Shown one piece after another: positions 54,331 through 60,316 of a stretch of DNA of 60,316 nt; the first letter of the stretch is position 1, and each line of letters starts with the position of its first letter. Below the pieces are notes generated by a model. It ran no database searches. It was given only the letters and a program-made list of their open reading frames with translations, and was not told the DNA's origin. The stretch is from NCBI GenBank assembly GCA_937870915.1, contig CALMZQ010000183.1, positions 1 to 60,316 of the forward strand, read 5' to 3'. The stretch is from an uncultured Ignavibacteria bacterium (GTDB lineage: Bacteria > Bacteroidota > Ignavibacteria > Kapaibacteriales > Kapaibacteriaceae). A program made the translations under genes and the position numbers.

Positions 54331-54846
54331 TTACCATTGTTCAGGAAGCGTGATCGGCTTGTCCTGAGCAACAAGGATGAATTCTGCCAATTCGCGAACG
54401 GCTCCATTGCCGCCCAACCTTTGACAAACCAAATGTGCAGTCTCTCGAATGATCTCTACTGCATCGGCCGGACAGGCCGAAAGCCCGCAAAGTTTCATCA
54501 CATGGAGATCATTTACATCGTCGCCAATATACGCAATGTCTTCTGGCACAAGATTCAAACGACGAGCCATGTCGAGCAATGTTGTGGTCTTGTCTTTTGA
54601 CCCCAGCATCACCTCATGAATCCGTAGCTTTTCTGCCCTGCGAACAACAATCGGCGAGTGTTCGCTGGTGATGATCGCCGTTTGGATTGCAGCCCTGTGG
54701 AGGAGAGTGATTCCCATTCCGTCTCGGGTACTGAACCTCTTGAGTTCCTCTCCCCTTTCGGAGTAGTACATCGCCCCATCGGTCAATGTTCCATCTACAT
54801 CCATCACAAGAAGTTTCACCCCACGTGCTCGTTCGGTGTTTGTCAC
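54331..54846 (-). CDS. kdsC: KdsC-like HAD phosphatase (KDO 8-phosphate phosphatase)
   Basis: A 171-residue HAD phosphatase without a cap domain. Motif I is LLVMDVDGTLTDGAMYYSERGEE, motif II is TAIITSEHSP, motif III is LGSKDKTTTL and motif IV is AYIGDDVNDLHVM, with the C-terminal CGLSACPADAVEIIRETAH typical of KdsC. This step makes KDO for LPS. The GTG at 54846 is preferred because AGGA precedes it; a frame to 54903 exists. Related CMP-sialate phosphatases cannot be excluded. Divergent from prmA. Confidence 0.85.
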   Translation of the reverse strand: MTNTERARGVKLLVMDVDGTLTDGAMYYSERGEELKRFSTRDGMGITLLHRAAIQTAIITSEHSPIVVRRAEKLRIHEVMLGSKDKTTTLLDMARRLNLVPEDIAYIGDDVNDLHVMKLCGLSACPADAVEIIRETAHLVCQRLGGNGAVRELAEFILVAQDKPITLPEQW

Positions 54847-54914
54847 GATAATTCCTGCCGTTCCGATGTGATATGAACTTGCTGGCGTAGTTTCGCTCCA
54901 CAAAATTACAACGG

Positions 54915-55775
54915 ATGGTCATGGCCAAGCGATATGTTATGCTCACACTCGCTCTCCCGGAAGAGCAAATGGACCTCGCCCTCGGGGTTCTGTCTGGCTA
55001 TCCCATAGTGGGAGTTGAGCAAGGAGTAGACGAATGCACGGTGTATTTTGAACAGAACGACTGGCAAGAGGCCTACGCTGAAACGATCGTTAATGAAATG
55101 CTCGAAATGGGGCTTAGTGTTTCGCTCAAAAAACTAGGTAGCGAAGAGGATCAGAATTGGAATGCTGAATGGGAAGCAAGTATTGATCCCGTTGTTGTGA
55201 ACGAGCGTATCGTGATCGTACCCGAGTGGCGAGCTAGTGAATATGACCTGCCCTTAAAACTTGTCATCACTCCGAAAATGTCGTTTGGTACGGGACATCA
55301 CGCAACAACCCGGATGATGTGTACACTCATGGAGAAGTATGCGCAACCCAAGGATACGTGGGTGGATGTAGGCACCGGTACGGGCGTGCTTGCGATCTTG
55401 GCTGCTAAACTCGGCGCAACACACGTCTACGCCTTTGATAACAATGAGTGGTCAGTTGTCAATAGCCAGGAGAATGTTGAACGTAATGATGTTAAGGATA
55501 TCGTGCGCCTGGAGTTGGCTGAACTTCAGGATGTAACACTTCCTCAGTGTAATGGATTGGCGGCAAACCTCTACCGTCATCTCGTGATCCCGTTCGCACC
55601 GTCATTCGTCAGGTCTGTGATCCCGGGAGGAATAATCCTGATTTCGGGCATTTTGAAGTATGACAAAGACGAGGTGGCAGCGCCGTTCCTCGAGCTGGGA
55701 TGCACCATTGTAGAAGATCTTGCAGAAACTGAATGGTGCGCTATTGCATTCCGCACACCGGAAACGCAGCGATGA
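54915..55775 (+). CDS. prmA: Ribosomal protein L11 methyltransferase
   Basis: A 286-residue SAM-dependent methyltransferase that modifies ribosomal protein L11. Substrate-recognition domain at the N-terminus, then FGTGHHATTRMM, the SAM motif WVDVGTGTGVLAILAAKLGA, AFDNNEWSV and NGLAANLYRHLVIPFAP. The start may be the ATG at 54915 or at 54921. The SSF-type GHH segment is diagnostic. Overlaps the small downstream gene (ATGA). Confidence 0.92.
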   Translation: MVMAKRYVMLTLALPEEQMDLALGVLSGYPIVGVEQGVDECTVYFEQNDWQEAYAETIVNEMLEMGLSVSLKKLGSEEDQNWNAEWEASIDPVVVNERIVIVPEWRASEYDLPLKLVITPKMSFGTGHHATTRMMCTLMEKYAQPKDTWVDVGTGTGVLAILAAKLGATHVYAFDNNEWSVVNSQENVERNDVKDIVRLELAELQDVTLPQCNGLAANLYRHLVIPFAPSFVRSVIPGGIILISGILKYDKDEVAAPFLELGCTIVEDLAETEWCAIAFRTPETQR

Positions 55776-55942
55776 AGGAAAAGCCCCCTCGAAACACATG
55801 GATCCCGATCGTGCTCGGAATTGTTTTTGGTGCAGTTTTGATCGTAATGGTGCTCAACGGCGGGATGTGTGAGCGATACGAACGGCGGATGGAGCGCCAG
55901 CGCATGATGCAGGAATACTTGGATTCAATGCGCAAGAGATAG
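55772..55942 (+). CDS. Small single-pass membrane protein
   Basis: A 56-residue protein whose ATG overlaps the prmA stop (ATGA). One helix (WIPIVLGIVFGAVLIVMVLNGG) is followed by a basic helical tail (ERYERRMERQRMMQEYLDSM). The coupling to prmA and the sensible topology support it as a real gene. No family recognised. It ends 6 nt from a convergent gene. Confidence 0.65.
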   Translation: MKEKPPRNTWIPIVLGIVFGAVLIVMVLNGGMCERYERRMERQRMMQEYLDSMRKR

Positions 55943-55948
55943 TGGACG

Positions 55949-56353
55949 TTAGTTATTCCAGTATTGCTGACCGAAGAAGAACGTGTCCTTTCCATTGCGG
56001 CCTTCAATCAGGAACACAACGTCTTCTTGTGACCTGCGTTCTAGGTATTCACGAGCATCCTCTTCAGGGATCTCTGCATATCGCGCAAGGTCCGTTACAA
56101 CCACTCGGCCGGCATTGTTTCGGATGAGTTGACGCATGATGGCATCCACGCGCTGACGTTCATTACGGTACTCGCGCAGACTGCTCAACAACAGCCACCC
56201 TCCCCCACCAATGTGCAACGAACCAAAGATGAAGCACGTGACGATGTCGATGTTTGCCGCATCGCCTCTGTACCAGCCTACGATCCCAAAAAGGAAATAG
56301 ACCAGACTGAAAACAGCGATAAGGGAGCCGAGGAGATATTTGATGCGGTACAT
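55949..56353 (-). CDS. Membrane protein with cytoplasmic winged-helix-like tail
   Basis: A 134-residue protein starting at 56353 (MYRIKYLLGSLIAV). Two hydrophobic helices (about 5-24 and 35-56) are followed by a polar tail in which IMRQLIRNNAGRVVVTDLARYAEIPEEDAREYLERR looks like a small helix-turn-helix fold. Function unknown; similar two-helix proteins with a DNA-binding-like tail occur in FCB genomes. Divergent from mfd across 20 nt. Confidence 0.65.
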   Translation of the reverse strand: MYRIKYLLGSLIAVFSLVYFLFGIVGWYRGDAANIDIVTCFIFGSLHIGGGGWLLLSSLREYRNERQRVDAIMRQLIRNNAGRVVVTDLARYAEIPEEDAREYLERRSQEDVVFLIEGRNGKDTFFFGQQYWNN

Positions 56354-56373
56354 GATCTTCACACAGTAGAACA

Positions 56374-59300
56374 ATGCAAAACTACGAAGTGGGTAACTTC
56401 GTAACCCCACTCAGTGTTCCCCAGCACATGCACTCGATACGATCCGATTATTCCGCCCTTCTTGAGATCCTGAAAAGTTCGGAGCCTGTTCTGCAGGCAG
56501 CCGAATCGTTATCTCGTTCCGTCTCCGTCTCGGTAAAGACCCTCACGGGATCCGCCCGGGCTGCAATGGTTGGCGCATTGTGGTCGCTCGGTTCCATGCC
56601 ATTTGTAGTCCTTACGTCTGATGACAAGGACGTGGATGACTTTGTTCACGACCTATCAGCGCTGATCGGCCCGGACCTCGTTGCCGGTATCCATGGTGCA
56701 ATACGACACAGTGCGTTGGCTGCCGGAGGCATGATCCACCATGAACAGGTAGACGCATTGACCAGACTTCGGGAGCGGGAGAGATTCGTCGTAGTTGCCT
56801 CGGCCTCGGCACTTGCACTTCGACTACCTGCACTCACAGATCTTTCATCGGCTCGGATCGAGATCGCACGCGGTGAAGAGACCGGGTTTGAAAACTTCGT
56901 TACGGGGCTGGTCCTCTCAGGATTTGAACGCACAGACTTCGTAGCCAAGCCTGGTGAGATCGCCGTGCGCGGTGGCATCGTGGACATCTTCCCGGGCGGA
57001 TGGGATAATCCTTTGCGGATAGAATTTTGGGGAGATTCCATCGACTCTATACGAGAGTTTGAGCCCCTTTCCCAGAGATCGATCAGAGAGTACCAAAACG
57101 CTGCGTTTTTGGGTCGCGTTTATCACGAGGATGATGATACGCTCACAAGCGGCATCATGGATCACATCCCTCGTGAATGTGTTCTCGTGCTCGATGGACC
57201 GGAGGCACTAGACTCTGAGATTCATCGGGGCGATATTCCGGTGGACACATCAACGTGGCAGTGGCCTACCCTACGGATTAATCCGCTTGGTGAAGCAGCA
57301 ATCACGGCACGTACACAGCCACAACCATCCTATGGTGCTACGATCGAAATGCTGCTGCGTTCTGCATCGCAACTACAGTCTCGGAGTGTGACGGTTACGC
57401 TCGGAGCCGACGGTCATCAGAATGTGAAAAGGATCCGTGAGCTCTGTGACGCACTAGCTGATCAAGTAGAACAAGACAACGCTGATGATGGGGCTATCTA
57501 TCACCGCACCATCGATGGTATGCGTTGGGTAAGTATTGCCCTCAGCGAGGGTTTCCTGTGGGAAGACCTCGGAATTGCCTGCCTCACTGAACACCAAGTG
57601 TTTGGAAGACAACGTGCACAGCGCCGAACGAAGAAACAAGAAGGCGGGTTTTCTCTCCGTGATCTGCAACAACTTCACCGTGGTGACTATGTAGTACATG
57701 CAGACAAAGGCATCGGAAAGTTTGATGGTCTTGATACAATCACGATCAATGGGTCGGCAGTTGAATGTGTTAAGCTTGTCTTTGATGGTGGTGACAACCT
57801 CTACGTCCATCTGAACTACGTCCACAAGCTCTCCAAATATGCCAGCGAAGAAGGTGCCGTACCCAAGCTCAGTAAGCTTGGTTCAGCAGAGTGGGAACGC
57901 AAGAAGGCCAAGGCAAAGAAGCGGATCAAGGATATCGCCCGCGATCTAATCAAACTCTATGCACAACGGAAGTCGCAACCTGGATTTGCTTTTGCTCCGG
58001 ATACTGTATGGCAAAAGGAGTTTGAGGCATCGTTTCAGTATGAAGACACGCCCGATCAAGCACGAGCAACATCAGAGGTGAAGTTCGACATGGAACAGGC
58101 TACTCCAATGGACCGACTCGTCTGTGGTGATGTTGGATTCGGCAAGACGGAAGTGGCTGTTAGAGCTGCGTTCAAAGCTGCGCAGGCCGGACGTCAAGTT
58201 GCGGTCTTGGTACCTACAACTATTCTAGCTGAACAACATGGTGTGACCTTCCGCGACCGACTGCACAGGTATCCGGTAACGATTGATGTACTCTCGCGAT
58301 TTCGTTCTAAACAAGAACAGAAGGAGATCCTCGAACGCATCAAGTCCTTGAAGGCGGATATTGTGATCGGAACACACAGATTGTTGAGTAAGGATGTAGA
58401 CTTCAAGAATCTGGGCCTGCTGATTATCGACGAAGAACATCGATTTGGTGTTGCCGCAAAGGAGAAACTCCGTCAGCTCCGCTCGTCGGTTGATACTCTC
58501 ACCCTTACAGCAACGCCTATCCCTCGTACGCTCAACTTTTCGCTCATGGGCGCACGAGACCTATCAGTTATCGAAACGCCCCCTCGCAATAGGCTTCCAA
58601 TTCGCACAGAGATCCTGCAATGGACCGATGAGGTACTGCGCGAAGCTCTGTTGCGAGAACTCGAACGTGGAGGACAAGCATTTATCGTTACAGACCGCAT
58701 CAATGACATGGACAAGCTCATGATGAAGGTCAAAATGCTCGTGCCAACCCTTCGGATTGCTATGGCACACGGCCAGATGGAATCCGATCATTTGGAAGAC
58801 GTGATGGAGGGTTTCCTCGAACGCAAGTTCGACGTGCTCATAGCTACAAAGATTATCGAGTCGGGCCTGGACATACCCAATGCCAATACGATGATCATCG
58901 AGCATGCCGACAACTTCGGTCTCGCAGAACTCTACCAATTGCGCGGTCGAGTTGGCCGTTCGAATACCCAAGCCTACTGTTTCCTCCTTATTCCACCGCC
59001 ACACACACTATCTCGTACTGCATTGCGCAGACTTCAAGCCCTGGAAGAATACACGGACCTCGGTTCTGGATTCCAACTTGCCATGCGCGATCTCGAGATT
59101 CGTGGAGCCGGCAATTTGTTAGGGGGCGAGCAGAGTGGTTTCATCATGGACATGGGCTTTGAACTCTATCAGAAGATTTTGGATGAAGCAGTTACAGAGT
59201 TGCGTCACGAAGAATTCTCGCAACTCTTTGCCGGCACCAAGGCCCTTACTGATGATTTCACAAACGAGGACATCGCTGTAGAACTCGATGCAGATGCCTT

Positions 59301-59745
59301 GCTCCCGAAGGCGTACATACCGGGCGACACGGATAGGTACGACGTCTACAAGAGACTTTACAATGCCCATGAACAACGAGAGGTGGATCTGGTCTTCAAT
59401 GAACTGCGCGATAGGTTCGGTACGCTCCCTCCGGAGGCGGAAGAGTTGCTGTTCGCGGTCCGACTTCGCATCGCTGCCCTGCCGAGCGGCTTCCTACGCG
59501 TGAATGTGAAGGAAGGCAGACTCCTTGCTGAACTCCCGCCGGATTCTGACACTCGTTGGTATGGTCAGGTCTTCAAGCAGATACTACCTCTGCTTACAAG
59601 CATTCCAAACGCGCGCTTTGTGCAGAATGGAAAACGTCTGCTTATCGAAGTTCTCCTTGGCAGACGTGAGGAAGCAATTGGTATTCTCGAACAATTCTCA
59701 TCGCTGGCAGCACCACGCGAAGAGCCTACGGAAGAACTTCTATGA
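56374..59745 (+). CDS. mfd: Transcription-repair coupling factor
   Basis: Removes stalled RNA polymerase and recruits UvrA. The 1123-residue protein has a UvrB-like region (RTDFVAKPGEIAVRGGIVDIFP), the RNA polymerase-binding domain (LHRGDYVVHADKGIGKFDG), and a helicase with GDVGFGKTEVAVRAAF near residue 586, DEEHRFGV near 686, LTATPIPRTLNFS and QLRGRVGRSNTQAYCFLL. The TRCF C-terminal domain is present. The start at 56374 is not well supported; the ATG at 56428 is the alternative. Its TGA overlaps tsaB. Confidence 0.96.
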   Translation: MQNYEVGNFVTPLSVPQHMHSIRSDYSALLEILKSSEPVLQAAESLSRSVSVSVKTLTGSARAAMVGALWSLGSMPFVVLTSDDKDVDDFVHDLSALIGPDLVAGIHGAIRHSALAAGGMIHHEQVDALTRLRERERFVVVASASALALRLPALTDLSSARIEIARGEETGFENFVTGLVLSGFERTDFVAKPGEIAVRGGIVDIFPGGWDNPLRIEFWGDSIDSIREFEPLSQRSIREYQNAAFLGRVYHEDDDTLTSGIMDHIPRECVLVLDGPEALDSEIHRGDIPVDTSTWQWPTLRINPLGEAAITARTQPQPSYGATIEMLLRSASQLQSRSVTVTLGADGHQNVKRIRELCDALADQVEQDNADDGAIYHRTIDGMRWVSIALSEGFLWEDLGIACLTEHQVFGRQRAQRRTKKQEGGFSLRDLQQLHRGDYVVHADKGIGKFDGLDTITINGSAVECVKLVFDGGDNLYVHLNYVHKLSKYASEEGAVPKLSKLGSAEWERKKAKAKKRIKDIARDLIKLYAQRKSQPGFAFAPDTVWQKEFEASFQYEDTPDQARATSEVKFDMEQATPMDRLVCGDVGFGKTEVAVRAAFKAAQAGRQVAVLVPTTILAEQHGVTFRDRLHRYPVTIDVLSRFRSKQEQKEILERIKSLKADIVIGTHRLLSKDVDFKNLGLLIIDEEHRFGVAAKEKLRQLRSSVDTLTLTATPIPRTLNFSLMGARDLSVIETPPRNRLPIRTEILQWTDEVLREALLRELERGGQAFIVTDRINDMDKLMMKVKMLVPTLRIAMAHGQMESDHLEDVMEGFLERKFDVLIATKIIESGLDIPNANTMIIEHADNFGLAELYQLRGRVGRSNTQAYCFLLIPPPHTLSRTALRRLQALEEYTDLGSGFQLAMRDLEIRGAGNLLGGEQSGFIMDMGFELYQKILDEAVTELRHEEFSQLFAGTKALTDDFTNEDIAVELDADALLPKAYIPGDTDRYDVYKRLYNAHEQREVDLVFNELRDRFGTLPPEAEELLFAVRLRIAALPSGFLRVNVKEGRLLAELPPDSDTRWYGQVFKQILPLLTSIPNARFVQNGKRLLIEVLLGRREEAIGILEQFSSLAAPREEPTEELL

Positions 59746-60316
59746 CACGCCTTCTCGCGATCGAGACCAGTGGGTCCGTGTGTAGCGTTGCCGTGTCCGT
59801 TGATGGAGCTCTCATCTCCACCGTAGAGATCCTTCAGGCCAATGTTCATGATGAGATGTTGAGCAAGTGTGTTCATGATGTAGTCAGAAATGCTCAACTC
59901 ACCATGGAAGATATCGACGTAGTAGCTGTCTCTGCAGGACCCGGTTCCTTTACTGGCCTCCGTATCGGCGTATCATTTGCAAAAGGGCTTTGTTTTACCG
60001 GTAAACCAAGACTTCTAGCGGTACCAACACTCACGGCACTTATGCATGCCGGTACAGAGGTTGCACGTATTGGCCGCTCAACATCGATCACTGCCGTTGT
60101 TGCATCACATCGAGATCTCATCTACGTTGCATCAAGCCCCGTAGAAGATGCAACTCATCTTGCCCCCGTGGAGCTCCTCCCACTCGAGGAGATACGTGGG
60201 CGCATTTCCGATTCCACGATAGTAGTCGGTCCGGCAGCATCTCAGCTCATTCCAAGCCCCGTGAGTGGCCTCACGCGCCTCTCTGCACGTTTTGTAGCGT
60301 TTTCAGCTTGGAAACT
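59742..60316 (+). CDS. tsaB: tRNA threonylcarbamoyladenosine biosynthesis protein TsaB (partial, cut by window end)
   Basis: The ATG at 59742 overlaps the mfd stop (ATGA). About 191 codons are visible before the window ends without a stop. The sequence begins MTRLLAIETSGSVCSVAVS and contains VVAVSAGPGSFTGLRIGVSFAKGL, the TsaB signature. TsaB partners TsaD and TsaE in making t6A in tRNA. Missing only the last residues. Confidence 0.93.
   Translation, partial: MTRLLAIETSGSVCSVAVSVDGALISTVEILQANVHDEMLSKCVHDVVRNAQLTMEDIDVVAVSAGPGSFTGLRIGVSFAKGLCFTGKPRLLAVPTLTALMHAGTEVARIGRSTSITAVVASHRDLIYVASSPVEDATHLAPVELLPLEEIRGRISDSTIVVGPAASQLIPSPVSGLTRLSARFVAFSAWK

Overview
The window is a chromosomal segment of mid GC content, gene-dense on both strands, from a Gram-negative bacterium of the Bacteroidota/Chlorobiota (FCB) side of the tree. 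Evidence for this is a PorT-type outer membrane barrel, an OmpA protein with thrombospondin type 3 repeats, DUF4153, DUF6249, DUF2490 and DUF6580 family proteins, a Chlorobium-type thioredoxin-reductase-like ferredoxin-NADP reductase, a KdsC-like phosphatase (LPS), and a tmRNA tag ending in MAA as in Chlorobi. A Kapabacteria- or Ignavibacteria-like lineage fits best, but that is inference from family content. No transposase, integrase, phage gene or CRISPR array was found.

Layout. 1-340: intergenic mosaic of dispersed repeats. 0.36-2.0 kb: ECF sigma factor, membrane protein (probable anti-sigma) and Spy/CpxP-like periplasmic protein. 2.0-7.5 kb: dnaE with a PHA-system protein, a cyclopropane-fatty-acid-synthase-like methyltransferase and a DUF1801 protein. 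7.6-11.0 kb (minus): DUF6249 protein, a second ECF sigma, its probable anti-sigma, and phnC-phnE, all overlapping or nearly so. 11.1-13.3 kb: cmk, ispH, a long inverted repeat, tmRNA and tRNA-Gly. 13.4-17.6 kb: arsC, acr3, DUF2490 protein, GH57 enzyme. 17.6-20.8 kb (minus): recA and a recX reading frame fused to an OmpA-family protein. 21.0-27.1 kb: comEC, pgeF and a fused 2-oxoglutarate decarboxylase/dehydrogenase. 27.1-33.8 kb (minus): methylmalonyl-CoA mutase, Ppx/GppA phosphatase, a DUF4153 membrane protein and two related secreted proteins. 33.9-40.7 kb (minus): OmpA/TSP3 protein, two TPR proteins, CPBP protease, small proteins, rpmB. 40.9-46.9 kb: uvrA, flippase-like protein, ferredoxin-NADP reductase, GH113-like lipoprotein. 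47.1-49.6 kb: two related unknown exported proteins among repeats. 49.9-60.3 kb: PorT-like barrel, DUF6580 protein, sucC, phnD, DUF948 and YtxH proteins, KdsC-like phosphatase, prmA, small membrane proteins, mfd, and the start of tsaB.

Metabolically, fused KGD/ODH, SucC and methylmalonyl-CoA mutase all act around succinyl-CoA. Genome maintenance is strongly represented (dnaE, recA, recX, uvrA, mfd). A split Phn-type ABC importer has phnC and phnE at 8-9 kb and phnD at 53 kb.

The most unusual feature is not a protein. Short repeats with a 7-8 bp period occur in three sequence families (core AGTTAC, core CTARCA, core RTGAC). They sit at gene ends, and in several cases they supply the last codons and stop codon of the upstream gene or fill the whole space up to the next start codon. 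One forms a long hairpin that ends about 7 nt before the mature tmRNA. These are reported separately under findings.
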